The notes under the pieces are model-generated. The model did no database searches. It saw nothing but the letters and a program-made list of their open reading frames with translations, and was not told the origin of the DNA. From positions 1-64,000 of the forward strand of contig BAXO01000003.1 in the NCBI GenBank assembly GCA_001310555.1: DNA of 64,000 nucleotides, written 5' to 3'. This document shows positions 19,129 to 30,868 of this stretch, in pieces. This DNA comes from Bacillus sp. JCM 19058. Its GTDB lineage: Bacteria > Bacillota > Bacilli > Bacillales_H > Bacillaceae_D. A program made the translations under genes and the position numbers. The first letter of the stretch is position 1. The number at the start of each line of letters is the position of its first letter.

Positions 19129-22100
19129 TCAGTGCTTAAACACATATTTGATCGTCTTAATCTCGAATGGAGTAAAAGAAATCGGTTCTTCTTCGTGTAA
19201 GCTTTTAGAATCGAGTCGTTTCTCCAGTAGATTCGTTTCGTATATTTCCTCAGTTGCGAATGCTAGTTTTACTGATGCCTCTGAATGGCTCCCGGCAGCT
19301 TCATACAAACGAATGATTAAAGCGTGCTCATCCTCTGCCTTCTTAATGGATTCAATCATGACACCGTCTCCGCTCAGTTCGATGAGCGACTGGCTCTTAG
19401 GTTGTACCTCAGAGTTAGCTATTGACTCTGGCAATTGGTAAACAGGAACATTCAGTTCGTAGCCGCGCTTATACACTTCCGCCTTGTTAAAATCGCCGTG
19501 ATGAGGGTAAAGGCTATAAACAAATTCGTGCTCAGCCTGATCTGCCTCTGGATCGGGATATTGCGGACTCCTTAATAAATTTATATCGAGCACATTCCCC
19601 TGAGCCCTGTGCCCGTATTTGCTATCATTCAAAAGCGCGGCCCCATAACCGGGCTCAGACAAATCGATCCAATGATGGGCGCAGATCTCATCCTTGGCAA
19701 AGTCCCAGAGCGTATTGCGATGCGTCGGACGTTTCAAATACCCAAATTGAATCTCACTTGTCACTTGATCCGCCCTTACATTAAACGGAAATGAGCTACG
19801 TAACATTTTCCTAGATTCCTTCCAATCAACCTTTGTTTGGAAATCGATACGCCGACTGGAAAGAGTCAGGACGACCGATTGTTGAATCACGGAATTTCCA
19901 AACGTAAACTGATGCACAATCGTCGCATACGGCCCTTCGACTCGACACTTCACATCAACAAGCTTCGGAGCTTCCGACTTCATTTGTCGATAGTCTCCTG
20001 GAAAATCCCAAGCGTCACCATGATCGTGATAAATCGTTAATTGATTGGCCGCTTCGCCACTTGCAATTGTTTCACGCTTGTTCTCTTTGTCATATATTGA
20101 GGCAATCGTCCCGTTTTCGTTAAAACGAATGAGCAGGAGATCATTCTCAAGCAAATCTTTTTCGGCTCGTAATAACGCTTGCTGAGGAAGGGTTCTTGCA
20201 GCGCTTTCATCAACAGCGAGGTACCCCATTGCTGGAATCGTAATCTGCTTCCAGCCTGTTGAGCTTTCGAGCCATTCACTTCTATCCCAAGGTAACGAAT
20301 TAAAGACAATCGTTCCTTCTAAATGAAGTGCTTTACTTAACGCTACATAATATTCCTTCGTTAACGCTTGCACCTTCTCATACAGCTGCTCATAGCGCTC
20401 CAGCGATTCATCATATACTCGTTTAATGGATGAACCCGGCAAAATATCATGAAATTGATAAAGGAGAACCTCTTTCCAGATGTCATCCAGCTGGTCCTTC
20501 GGATATTCTTTTCCTCCGTATACGAGCGCCATTGAGGCAGCAAATTCCAGCTCCCGGAGCGACTTTTCCATGAGGCGATTGTATTTTTTATTGCGTCCTT
20601 GCGACGTCAATGTTCCTTGATGCTTTTCGAGATAAAGCTCGCCGGTCCACGTTTTATACTTCTCCGCTGATTGGCTTAGCTTTTCAAAAAAAATGGATCG
20701 AATGCTCCTGTACGACTGGAGCCAGTCCAAGTAAATTATCGACTCGCTTCAGCCTCTCGAGATGCTCCTCACCCGGACCGCCTCCACCATCGCCGATTCC
20801 AAACAGCATCAAGCTGTTTTCTGAGACATTTTTATCGTGATATTCTCGTTCAATTTTTTTAATCGAGCGCGGTGCAGCGGGTCCATTATACGTATCCTCT
20901 GGAGGTAAATGCGTCAGCACACGACTGCCGTCAATCCCTTCCCAATGAAAGGTATGGTGTGGGTGATCATTATACTCACTCCACGACAGCTTCTGTGTCA
21001 TCACATAGTCAATTTCCGCTTTTTTTCAAAATTTGCGGTAAGCTCGCACTGTAACCAAAAATATCAGGCACCCAAAGCGTGCGAACGTCTATATTAAATT
21101 CTTCACTGAAAAAACGCTTCCCGTACAATACTTGGCGAATGAGCGCCTCTCCCCCGGCTACATTCGAATCGGGCTCAACCCACATGCCGCCCTGTACTTC
21201 CCAACGTCCTTCTTCGATTCGTTCTTTGATTTGCTCATACAACTTCGGGTATGAATCCTTCATCCATTGGAATAGCTGGGGCTGACTCGCACCAAAAGTA
21301 TAATCCGGATACTTTTCCATATTGCGTAGAACGGTGGAAAACGTTCTGGCGCCTTTGCGGAGCGTTTCACGTATCGGCCAGAGCCAAGCTAAATCGATAT
21401 GGGCGTGTCCGATCGCGCTAATCGTTAAGTCCGTGTCACCATTTTGCTTTGATAAAGGGATGGATAAGAGCTCTCTTGCTTTTTTAATCGATTCGCTCGA
21501 CCAATCCACTAGATTAAGAGAGGCATCATACAGAGCTTGCAATACCCGTGCCCTTCTTACCGAATCCTCCTCCAAATTCTCTGCTAGCTCCAGCAGCACT
21601 TCAAAGTCATAGTAGAGATTTCTCGTTTCTTCATCACAAATGGCGATATCGGCTTCCTTCAAGGTGCCGCTTCGAAAGCGGCCAAACAAATCGTTACAGC
21701 CTGCATCGGCCCACAGATCGACCTTTTCCTGACCTGTTGCTCCTGATGAAATTTCGACGACACGCTTCCCTGGCTTTCCTAACGAGAAATCGAATTCAGA
21801 ATTAACATTCGTCAATCCTTGCCGCGGTGTGCCTTCTTCATCGACCAGACACAGTTCTCCATTCACATCAATGAGCAGAACGAGCTTCTTTCCTTTCGCG
21901 CTTGCAGGGACGTCACCGGTAAAATGAAACCAAGCACAGTCCCAAAGGTTGCCCCACCTATCTCCTGCACTTAAATGGATGTGCTCTCCTGACATACGCT
22001 CATCAAATGATACAGGCTCCTTCGTCATCCAAGCCTCTACTTCCAGCGGCTGAATTTTTTGATATATCCTTTCGGCAATTACTGCCTTCATATGCATCAG

Positions 22101-22130
22101 CTTATCGATTCGTATCGTCTCGTATGGCAT
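19129..22130 (-). CDS. Alpha-mannosidase, glycoside hydrolase family 38 (two frameshifts)
   Basis: A retaining exo-alpha-mannosidase. GH38 motifs are GHAHIDLAWLWPIRETLRKG (metal-binding HxD) and WVPDIFGYSASLPQIL, whose Asp is the expected nucleophile. A long C-terminal beta-sandwich region follows. The reconstructed length is about 1000 residues, at the family norm for bacterial members, with no signal peptide, so it acts on imported sugars in the cytoplasm. Extra bases split it: seven T at 21020-21026 (six expected, joining LKK to AEIDYVMTQ) and eight A at 20686-20693 (seven expected, joining SIHFF to EKLSQSAEK). ATG 22130 is chosen for GGAGGG 6 bases upstream. First gene of the mannoside operon. 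Confidence 0.9.
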
Positions 22131-22178
22131 ATTAGATCCCTCCAATTGAAAAGCCATATAAGCTATATCAAATATACT

Positions 22179-22200
22179 TATATTTAGTATGTTAAATATA
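22179..22200. promoter_or_regulatory. Candidate operator before the alpha-mannosidase gene
   Basis: A perfect inverted repeat TATATTTA-GTATGT-TAAATATA lies 49-70 bases upstream of the start codon in an AT-rich stretch. The neighbouring AAATATACTTATATTT is a second, overlapping symmetric sequence. GntR-LacI hybrids bind such AT-rich dyads, so it is a candidate site for the regulator at 17756-18876. Confidence 0.45.
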
Positions 22201-22504
22201 TCATTTTTCCGTTTTTTTTGCAAGAAAAATTTTAAAATTATTAAAAAAATCGCTTGTCGATAAAGTAGAAGATCGTCAATTCTTTTTACAACGGTAAGCA
22301 ATGAAAAGAGGGGGATTGTTCAGCATAAATAAGCAGCAGCATAGAGCGTGGCGGTGTGCGAAAGCAATCGACCAATGCGGTTCGATTTGGACAGATGTAT
22401 TTAAGCTAGTAGGAGAGGATTTTTAAATGCAAAATTGCCTTAGTCCATGAAAACCTATCCCTTACTATAAAAAAACGCCTCGAGTAGTTACATTTATACA
22501 ATAC
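22201..22504. other. Intergenic region between mannosidase and tetR
   Basis: About 300 bases holding the upstream promoter region of the mannosidase (minus strand) and nothing else recognisable. Confidence 0.3.
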
Positions 22505-22531
22505 AAAAAAGAGCTGTCGAGACAGCTCTTG
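22505..22531 (-). terminator. Terminator downstream of tetR
   Basis: AAGAGCTGTC (22509-22518) and GACAGCTCTT (22521-22530) form a strong stem; on the minus strand it runs into TTTTTTG. It lies about 90 bases after the tetR stop. Confidence 0.8.
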
Positions 22532-22621
22532 AGTCCTTCAGTTTTCACGATATTTTTTTTCTACTGCTTACCCACTTGCGGTCTACGCAAGGAGTCGAAG
22601 CGTATGAAATTTAGCAAATCC

Positions 22622-23251
22622 TCATTCGTCAGCACTTTTTACTGCTTTATTAACAATGGCAACGAGCTCGTCACTATACATTTTTAAGCCGATTTCGTTT
22701 ATTAAGGAATCGTTAAACATATACTCACCAATAGCCCCTTGAATCATATTGGCCATGACGTCTACATGGAAAGCGCCAAATTCTCCGCGCTCTTGGCCAT
22801 CGTGCAGGATTTGTTGAAGCTCATCCATGATCGGATCTCTACCATTATCATTAAACTTATAGTACGGAACACTATCGGGTGTTCTCGCATTAAAGATAAT
22901 TTCTACTAAAGCCGCGTTATGTGCAGGGTGAGCATCTTGGTAAGCCAAGCTTGCAGCAATAAAAGCATTTAACCGCTTATATGGAGTAGGTTCTTGATGT
23001 ACTCTCTTTAAAATATATGACGTTGATCGCTCTAATAGCTTCATTAGTAGATGGTTCATTAAATCGTTTTTATCTGCAAAATGGTAAGAAATTAGCGCTG
23101 TACTAATTCCCGCTCTTTTAGCGATCTGTGCTAAGCTAGCTTTTACATAACCAATTTCGTCAAGCGTCTTAATCGCTGCCTCAATAATCTGTTCACGCCT
23201 CGCTCCAGCGATAAACGATTGTTTGCCTTCGTTCTTCTGGTCATCCTTCAT
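22622..23251 (-). CDS. TetR/AcrR family transcription regulator
   Basis: A 209-residue regulator. The N-terminal helix-turn-helix reads REQIIEAAIKTLDEIGYVKA then SLAQIAKRAGISTALISYHF and ADKNDLMNHLL, the standard TetR pattern. The C-terminal ligand domain (about residues 75-205) has no motif that reveals the inducer. The gene begins 6 bases after the yqeB-like gene, so the two form an operon. A symmetric site upstream of that operon (24000-24017) is a likely autoregulatory operator. The frame is intact. Confidence 0.88.
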   Translation of the reverse strand: MKDDQKNEGKQSFIAGARREQIIEAAIKTLDEIGYVKASLAQIAKRAGISTALISYHFADKNDLMNHLLMKLLERSTSYILKRVHQEPTPYKRLNAFIAASLAYQDAHPAHNAALVEIIFNARTPDSVPYYKFNDNGRDPIMDELQQILHDGQERGEFGAFHVDVMANMIQGAIGEYMFNDSLINEIGLKMYSDELVAIVNKAVKSADE

Positions 23252-23257
23252 TTATTC

Positions 23258-23935
23258 TCACCCCTGAACGCTCCTTACATACTGTCGTTTATCTTCATCA
23301 CGAACAACGACGCCAAGATTAATCAAATCTTTACGCAATGCCGTAGCTTCTTCCTGTTTATCATTTTTCAAAGCCCGCTCTCGCGCGTACAGGAGAGTAT
23401 TGACGTGTCTGGAAAAGTCAGGATGGTCAACTACCCAACGGAAATACTGATTCTCAAAGGGGTCTTGCTCTACCCAAGGATAACGGTGCTGCTTGAACGC
23501 CTCTGCCGTTAACCCCTTTTTCGAATCTAGCTGCCCCCGGTACAGCTCAACGCCATCGGTCCCAAGCAAAACGAGTTGTTTGTCTTCGACAAAAATAGCT
23601 GAAATATCTTTCCTTAGAATCGTCCTAACCTTCTCTTTGGAACTTAACTGCACTTCCTGATCGGAGATAGAAACCTTTAACGATTCGCTGAAGGCGTAAA
23701 GAGTAAAGAAAATTCCAGCGAGTAAGCCCACGAGCATTGCTATGAGCGAAACCCAATAGGAATCCAATGCTGCAATCCATTCGATCAGTTGGTCGAATGG
23801 AATAAACGGCAACTTCGTGGCCCATTCGGCTATGGTAGGCAAGAACCAACCAAGCAACGCCCCGAGGATTGGCGGAATAAGGATAATGAGCATCTTCTCA
23901 CCTTTGGACAAACCAAGAACTGTTTCGTCGTTCAA
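23258..23935 (-). CDS. yqeB: YqeB-like membrane protein of unknown function
   Basis: A 225-residue protein with two pairs of hydrophobic segments near the N-terminus (MLIILIPPILGALLGWFLP; VSLIAMLVGLLAGIFFTLYA), followed by a soluble region with KDISAIFVEDKQLVLLGTDG and a charged C-terminal helix (ARERALKNDKQEEATALRKD). The start LGLSKGEKMLI and this layout recall the B. subtilis YqeB family, whose role is unknown to me. The predicted start is TTG 23935, with AGAGGTGAG just upstream. It is co-transcribed with tetR, so it may be the gene that regulator controls. Frame intact. Confidence 0.65.
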   Translation of the reverse strand: MNDETVLGLSKGEKMLIILIPPILGALLGWFLPTIAEWATKLPFIPFDQLIEWIAALDSYWVSLIAMLVGLLAGIFFTLYAFSESLKVSISDQEVQLSSKEKVRTILRKDISAIFVEDKQLVLLGTDGVELYRGQLDSKKGLTAEAFKQHRYPWVEQDPFENQYFRWVVDHPDFSRHVNTLLYARERALKNDKQEEATALRKDLINLGVVVRDEDKRQYVRSVQG

Positions 23936-23999
23936 TATCTCTCACCTCTTATCATTATGATATGTTGCGCAACAATTTGATTGATCGATTAATTTATTA

Positions 24000-24017
24000 T
24001 TTGATTGACCAATCAAA
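24000..24017. promoter_or_regulatory. Candidate TetR operator
   Basis: TTTGATTG-AC-CAATCAAA is a perfect 8+8 dyad, and a related half-site TTTGATTGATCGATTA lies at 23976-23991. A separate 10-bp palindrome GTTGCGCAAC is at 23964-23973. All lie in the promoter region of the yqeB-tetR operon. Confidence 0.55.
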
Positions 24018-24324
24018 TAATATCATATAAATCGTGCGCAGTCAATGAACGACATGATTCCAGTCGTTTACACTTCAACAATTTTTCTTCAATTGGTGAA
24101 AACTTGCAAGAATAAGACGATTGTCGAATATTGGAATTTTTTTCGTAGAGCGGAAGCCTTAGGTTAACAAGGAATGATGTGCCTGGGAGGAAGCGTTGCA
24201 GTTTGGGGTTCTCAGCTTTTGTCGAACATAATTGTGGAATAAAATATAACAATTTTCGCCAGTGGGGTAACGATCCACGTTAGACTATGGGAAATCCATT
24301 TTACATGTTGAAAAGGAGTGCCAA

Positions 24325-25709
24325 ATGCCTATAAAAGGAAAAGTGTACCTTGTTGGTGCAGGTCCTGGTGACGCAGATCTGTTGACTGTGAAAGCACGAA
24401 AGCTGTTAAAGGAAGCAGATGTTGTTATTTTTGACAGGCTTGTCAACCCGGCGATCATCATAGGAATAAGCGATCATGCCAAGTTGGTGTATGCCGGCAA
24501 GCAACCGCGCAATCATGTGTTATGCCAAGGCGATATCCAAACAGAAATGCTTGTCCACGCAAAAAAAAGGGAAATGTGTCGTTCGCTTAAAAGGGGGCGA
24601 TCCTGCCGTGTTCGGCAGGGTAGGAGAGGAAGCTGCCTACTTGAAAGCCCATAACATTCCCTTTGAGATTGTTCCTGGAGTGACAGCAGGTACAGCTGCT
24701 TCGATTTATGCGGGGGTACCGGCGACTCATAGAGCATATTCAAGCTCGTTTGCAGTCGTGACAGCCCATGAAGACAGGAATGAGAAACAGGAAAATCTTG
24801 ATTGGCACGCTCTTGCTCAATCGGTTGATACGCTAATGATTTATATGGGCATGAAACAACTGGCCGCCATTGCCGACCGGCTAATAAAACACGGAAAACC
24901 AGTCAGTACGCCTGTGCTCGTTGTCGAGTGGGGTACATATAGCAGGCAGCGGTCAGTTGAAGGAACACTTGGGACGATTGTTGCTAATGTCAACATCGCA
25001 AACTTAGCGAACCCTGCTGTAATTTTAATCGGCGATGTTGTCTCCGTCCGTGCTTCTGTAACATGGTTTGAAAACAAGCCGCTTTCAGGCACTGGGATAT
25101 TATCGCTAAGAAAGGCTACGGAAGTTATGGAGACGCTACGGGAGAAAGGAGCGGATGTTTTTACTGCTCCCCTTCGACAAAACAAGCGACGGACGGTTAC
25201 TGATGTGGACATCTCTACGGCTCTTCAAGCTAGCAAAAATCAAACAATTCCATTTTTTTTCCAAGTGGGTGTTGTCCGCTTTCTTAGCAAAGCTTGGCGA
25301 GAAAGGCTATGATATCCGTTCAGTAAAGGGGCAACTTATGGCGGGAACTCGGGAGGTAGAACAAGCAGGACGTTCTTTCGGTTTGCAATTGGCGCGTTAT
25401 TCAAAAAAAGTCTACTCTTTCTCCAGTTGTGATCGGTACAGATGCGATTAACAAGCGAGTTTTGCCGCAAAAAATAACGGTTGCTATCCGCCGCTTCTTG
25501 AAGAAGGACACTTAACTCACGCGTTTTGTGAAACAGAGCAAGAAATCGACGATTTGCGAATCGTATTGTCAGAATGTGCAAATGGGGTTGTATTGCCTAT
25601 CTTGACGACAAGCTATCAAGTTCAAGCGTATGCTAAGTCCCTTTCCATGTACGCTTCCGTCGTTTTGCAAGACCAGCCGCTGGACCAGTCAATGTTTCAA
25701 GTGAGATAA
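24325..25709 (+). CDS. nasF: Uroporphyrinogen-III C-methyltransferase with HemD-like tail, NasF type (about four frameshifts)
   Basis: NasF makes precorrin-2 for siroheme, the nitrite reductase cofactor. Residues 1 to about 250 are a SUMT domain: VYLVGAGPGDADLLTVKARK, VVRLKGGDPAVFGRVGEEAA, VPGVTAGTAASIYAGVPATH and LIYMGMKQL-type motifs. The rest resembles uroporphyrinogen-III synthase (SKWVLSAFLAKLGEKGYDIR; SECANGVVLPILTTSYQVQA). The total is about 460 residues, as in B. subtilis NasF. Clear shifts: A8 at 24561-24568 and T8 at 25253-25260 (seven expected in each); further frame changes lie near 25403-25409 and about 25480. ATG 24325 follows AAAAGGAG. First gene of the nas operon here. Confidence 0.87.
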
Positions 25710-25738
25710 ATTGTATTTAAACAAAGGAGTTTTGAATT

Positions 25739-28159
25739 GTGAACAAAGAAAAAAATTGTTCTAATTGGCAACGGTATGGCGGGCATCCGTACACTCGAAG
25801 AAATAATGAAGCGTGAGCCTAACCGTTTTCAATTCACAGTTTTCGGCGCAGAGTCCCATCCAAACTACAATCGGATTTTGTTGTCGTCTTTCCTTCAAGG
25901 AGATGCAAGCGTAAACGACATTGTCTTAAACGACTATGCTTGGTATGAAGCTAACCAAATTGAATTGTTTACAGGAGATACGGTCGTACGAGTTAATTGT
26001 AGCAAAAAAGAAGTATGGAGCGCCAATGGCATTAAACGTTCCTATGACCGGTTAATCTTTGCGACAGGCTCAGATCCGTTTATGCTCCCTTTGCCTGGCG
26101 CAGATAAAGAAGGCGTTATTGCCTTTCGCAACATTTCAGATTGCAAATTGATGATCGAGGCAGCGAAATCTTATAAAAAAGCCGTCGTTATTGGTGGAGG
26201 ACTATTAGGGCTTGAAGCTGCTAGAGGCCTTTTGAACTTAAAGATGGATGTTGATGTCGTCCATATAGCCGATCATTTAATGGATCGCCAACTGGACTCA
26301 GAGGCTGGAGATATGTTGAAGGCTGAACTTGAACAGCAGGGGATGCGGTTTCATTTAAATAAGAAAACCGTCAAAATAAATGGGCACAAGCGCGTTACGA
26401 GCATTTCCTTCAGTGATCAAACTAGCTTAAAAGCCGATCTTGTCGTCATGGCTGTAGGCGTTCGCCCGAATGTTCAATTGGCTAGGGAATCAGGCTGGAA
26501 GTCAATCAAGCAATCGTCGTCAATGACCATTTGGAAACGAGTGAAAAAGACATTTATGCAGTCGGAGAATGTGCCGAACATCGTGGCGTCGTTTATGGAC
26601 TAGTCGCGCCTCTGTATGAACAAGGCAAAGCGCTTGCTGAACACGTATGTGCAAAAAAATAACAACGAGACCACCGGCTATGAAGGTTCCATCGTTTTTA
26701 CTAAATTAAAAGTTTCAGGCGTAAATGTATTTTCGGCAGGCGAGTTTCGGGAGGAAGATGATACGAACTCGATTCGTTTGCATGACGAATTTGGCGGGGT
26801 ATACAAAAAGCTTGTTGTCAGAAATAACAAAATTGCAGGTGCTGTCTTATTTGGCGATACGAATGACACGAATCGAGTTCTTTCCTTAATCCGATCCGGC
26901 GAAGACATTTCAGTCATGAATAAAGCGTCACTTTTGTTGTCTGAGTCAAATGACAACGATACATCTGTAGTAGCAGCAATGGGAGACGAGGAAACGATTT
27001 GCGGTTGTAACGGCGTAAGTAAAGGAGAGATTGTCTGTGCGATTAAAGAGCAAGGGCTTTCTACAGTCGCCGAAATCAGACAAAGTACGAATGCTTCAAG
27101 GTCTTGTGGCGGCTGTAAGCCGGAAGTAGCCGAACTACTGGCCCTCGAAACAGGGACAGATGTAGCAGCAAAACCAGATCCACTTTGCGGCTGTACCGAA
27201 TTGACTCACGAAGCTGTCGTTGCCTCGATCCGCGAGATGGGATTATCCTATGTCCGTGAAGTAATGAATGTGCTTGGGTGGAAATCGGCAGAAGCTGTTC
27301 AAAATGCCGCCCTGCTCTCAATTACTATTTAGGCCTCATTAGCCCGCTTGATTACACAGATGATGCTAATTCACGATTTGTCAATGAAAGTTCATGCGAA
27401 TATCCAGAAAGACGGCACGTTCTCGGTTGTTCCGCGAATGTACGGCGGCGTAACCAATCCAGAACAACTAAGGAAAATTGCCGATGTTGCTGAAAAATAT
27501 AATGTGCCGTTGTTAAAAGTAACCGGCGGTCAGCGCATTGATTTGCTCGGCGTGGAAAAAGAAAATTTGCCTAATGTATGGCGCGATTTAGATATGCGGT
27601 CTGGCTACGCGTACGGCAAAACATTGCGGACAGTCAAAACATGCGTCGGCCAAGATTTCTGCCGCTTTGGCACACAAGACTCTATCAGCCTTGGAATTGA
27701 AATTGAAAAAAAATACGAGGGCCTAAATACTCCCCACAAAGTAAAAATGGCAGTTTCAGCTTGTCCGCGCAATTGTGCTGAATCAGGAATAAAAGATGTC
27801 GGGATTCTAGGCTAGAAGGGGCATGGGAAATATACGTCGGTGGAAATGGAGGTGTTGATTTAAGAAGCGGTGAGCTACTTTGCAAAGTGGAAACGAGAGA
27901 AGAAGTGATCGAAACGATCAGCGCGTTCTTGCAATACTACCGGGAACAAGCCACCTATTTAGAGCGAACTTCCCATTGGGTTGCACGAGTCGGGCTTGAG
28001 TCCATTAAAAAGGCGATTTTCGATGATCAAGTGGAACGAGCAGCGCTAGTCGAACGGATGGAAATCGCTCTATCTAGACACCAAGATCCTTGGGCGGCGA
28101 TTGTTGAGAACGAAGAGAGGCAAATTCAATTGTTTGAAAAGAAAAAAAATTGCTGTTAA
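25739..28159 (+). CDS. nasD: Assimilatory nitrite reductase large subunit NasD (about six frameshifts)
   Basis: NAD(P)H-nitrite reductase, reducing nitrite to ammonium. Order of domains: FAD/NAD oxidoreductase (KIVLIGNGMAGIRTLEEIM; VVIGGGLLGLEAARGL), two BFD-like [2Fe-2S] regions (CGCNGVSKGEIV...SCGGC; CGCTELTHEAVV...CSKC), then the siroheme/[4Fe-4S] sulfite-reductase-like part (TCVGQDFCRFGTQDS; SACPRNCAESGIKD). The reconstructed length is about 806 residues. Shifts: extra A at 25749-25755 and 26653-26659; bases missing near 26492, 27288, 27390 and 27814. The start is GTG 25739 with AAAGGAGT 8 bases upstream. It is followed closely by nasE. Confidence 0.92.
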
Positions 28160-28177
28160 ACATGGAGGAGGCGTGTA

Positions 28178-28502
28178 ATGGCATTCGTGAAAGCCCCTAA
28201 AAAAAGTGTTTGTCGCCAGACGTGATGAGTTGACTGTAGGCTTAGGCAAGAAAGTCGAAATCGAGGGAAGGGAGAGAGCCTTATTTTTGAAAGAGGATGG
28301 CTCCGTTCGCATCCTTGACAACAAATGTCCTCATAAAGGCGGACCCCTCTCTGAAGGAATTGTTAGCGGCAATTATGTCTACTGCCCACTGCACGATTGG
28401 AAAATTTGCATGAAAACGGGCAGCGCACAAGGTGGAGACCAAGGTAACGTAGCATGCTTTGACGTGAAAGTTGAGGGCGACAATATTTATGTATTTATTT
28501 AA
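28178..28502 (+). CDS. nasE: Nitrite reductase small subunit NasE, Rieske type (one frameshift)
   Basis: The small subunit carries a Rieske-like [2Fe-2S] fold: CPHKGGPLSEGIVSGNYVYC followed by PLHDW supplies the CxH...CxxH pattern. The reconstructed length is about 107 residues, normal for NirD/NasE. ATG 28178 has GGAGGAGG upstream and gives MAFVKAPKKVFVARRDEL once one A is removed from the 7-A run at 28199-28205. As read, translation would break after nine codons. It lies between nasD and nasB and would be co-transcribed. Confidence 0.9.
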
Positions 28503-28525
28503 TGCTTGCTAAAAGGAGGGATTGG

Positions 28526-30833
28526 ATGAGCCGGGAGTCGAACATACAACGCCTTGTCTTTATTGGTAATGGCATGGCTGGCGTCCGCACGGTTGAGGAA
28601 GTGTTAAAGCTTACTCCACGCCAGTTTGCCATCACGATTTTGTCAGAAGAAGACCGCCCGAGCTATAACCGCATCTTACTTTCCTCTGTTTTGCAAGGGG
28701 AGCAGACACTTCAAAGCATCGATATCCATCCTCTAGAATGGTATGTTGACCATGGCATTGAGCTGAGGTTAGGTGAGAAAGCGACCAGTATTGATACCGT
28801 CGCCAAGAAGGTCTATACAGACAAAGGAGAATTTGCATATGACAAGCTAGTGATCGCTACTGGTTCGGATCCTTTTGTCGTTCCAGTGCCAGGGGTGGAG
28901 AAAGAAGGCGTATTTGTTTTTCGCACAATCCGTGATTGCGAACACTTGGCTGAATGGGCTACTCGTTCCCAGAAAGCGGCTGTCATTGGTGGAGGTTTGC
29001 TTGGTCTCGAAGCCGCCCAAGGGCTGGCTCATTTAGGCCTCGACGTAAGCGTTATTCATCTATCTGACCGAATTATGGAGCGTCAGCTCGACGAAACCGC
29101 AGCCCGGCTGTTAAAACAGAGCCTTGAAAGCAAAGGGGTTCGCTTTTTACTACAAAAACAAACAGCGGAAATCATGGGCGAGGAACGGGTAACAGGCCTT
29201 CGTTTTCAAGATGGGACGTCTCTTTCCGCTGATTTTGTTGTTATGGCAGCCGGAGTCCGGCCGAACATTGCCATTGCCAAGAAAAGCAAAATTCCAACAA
29301 ATCGGGGAATTGTCGTTGACGACCGCCTCTGCACTGACGTTTCGGGTGTGTATGCCGTAGGAGAATGTGCCGAACATAAAGGAATTATTTATGGGTTAGT
29401 CGCGCCCTTATATGAGCAAGCAAAAGTGCTTGCCCGTGAGCTTTGTGAACAGCCTGGGCTGTATTATAACGGCACTGTATTAGCCACGCAATTAAAAATA
29501 TCAGGTGTGAACGTTTTTTTCTGCAGGCGACACAACAAGTTCTCGCTCTTGTACTGTTTTGACAACTTTAAATGAAATCACAGATCAATACAAGATGCTC
29601 CTTTTTAAAGGGAATTGTCTCACTGGGGCAGTATTGTTTGGCGATACGCGTCAAAGCGGTCAGCTTTTGCAGTTGATCCAGGCAAACACACCTTTGTCAC
29701 ATGAGGAGAAAACACGGCTGCTAACAGAAGATGAAACTGCGTTCAAACGAGAGCTAGCCTCTCAGCCAGCTTCTCATCTAATTTGCAGTTGTAATGCTGT
29801 ATCAAAGGGCGACATTATTAAAGCGATGGCAGCCGGACAGAACACAGTCGGAAAGGTAAAAGCAGAAACGAAAGCTGCAAGCTCGTGCGGTGGATGCGAG
29901 GCGAGAGTTACCGCTATGTTAGAAAGCTTTAACAATGAGCCATTTCAATCAATTGTCGATTTAGCTGAATGGAAACCGTTGTGCAGGTGCACTTCGTTAA
30001 CCGAACAACAAGTCGCACGATCAATCGTCCAAAAAAAGGCTCGTTACGTTTTCTGAAATTAGCCAAATACTAGGCTGGAAAAACAAAGACGGGTGCCAAG
30101 TCTGCCGAGAAGCGGCCGCTTATTATGCCGGCCTGTTCTTTCCAGAGATAGCTCCAAAGGAGCTGAATGCAAGTCAAGAAAGCAATGGCAGTTATACGAT
30201 TACACCACCCCACATAGCAGGCAGCATGAGAGCCGAACAGTTTGAGCAATTTGCTCTAGTAGCAAATCAATTGCAATTGCGAAGGCTCGATTTTCATCAA
30301 CCAATCAATTGCAACTGCGAGGACTGACAGAAAAGCAATTGCCTTATGCTTTTGAAAAACTAGATATGTCGCCTGCCGTTTTTGCGGGCAAGCGTTTGCG
30401 GGTTGGCATCGACGAAATCCAGTATAGCTGGCCAGAAGGAAGGCACTTAGCTGAAAAGCTACTCGATTTGTTCCACTTTGTGCAGCTTCCTGCGGAAACA
30501 GAAGTGTCCTTTACAGGAGCTGACCATCGTCGCCAGTTCACTGATATTAGTCTTTCCCAATCGCCATTAAACTGGGAAGTAGTAATTGCTTCAGAGTTAT
30601 TTTGCACGAACGATTCTCTGGAGATGGCCTTTCAAGTTATTTGCGCTTTGCTGCAATACTTTAGGCAATCAGCACATTACAATGAAAATGTCCGTTCTTG
30701 GCTCGCGCGCAAAGGCGTTATTCATGTTCGCGAAGTCGTGTTCGATCCTGATCGTCAGGGAAAATTGAATAAACAGTTAGCTGAAACAGCGGCACTTAGC
30801 CGCAAGCTTATAGAACGAATTCCAGTGAACTAA
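28526..30833 (+). CDS. nasB: Assimilatory nitrate reductase electron-transfer subunit NasB (three frameshifts)
   Basis: A flavoprotein passing electrons from NAD(P)H to NasC. It is a paralogue of the NasD N-terminus: RLVFIGNGMAGVRTVEEVLK, AAVIGGGLLGLEAAQGLAHL, VYAVGECAEHKGIIYGLVAP. Two BFD-like [2Fe-2S] domains follow (CSCNAVSKGDII...SCGGC; CRCTSLTEQQVA...CQVC), then a nitrite-reductase ferredoxin-like half domain (LQLRGLTEKQLPYAFEKLDM) without the siroheme cysteines. The total is about 769 residues, matching B. subtilis NasB. Shifts: T7 at 29514-29520 and A7 at 30031-30037 (six expected in each), and one A missing near 30300. ATG 28526 has AAGGAGGG upstream. Confidence 0.9.
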
Positions 30834-30868
30834 AGAGATAAAAACTTGAGTGGAGGGATCGTACTCTG

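Noticed and set aside
24232..24250. TGTGGAATAAAATATAACA before nasF as a TnrA box
   Set aside because: The TGT...ACA ends fit but the spacing is two bases too long for TGTNA-N7-TNACA and the fifth base is wrong. A TnrA or GlnR site is expected for this operon but not shown here.
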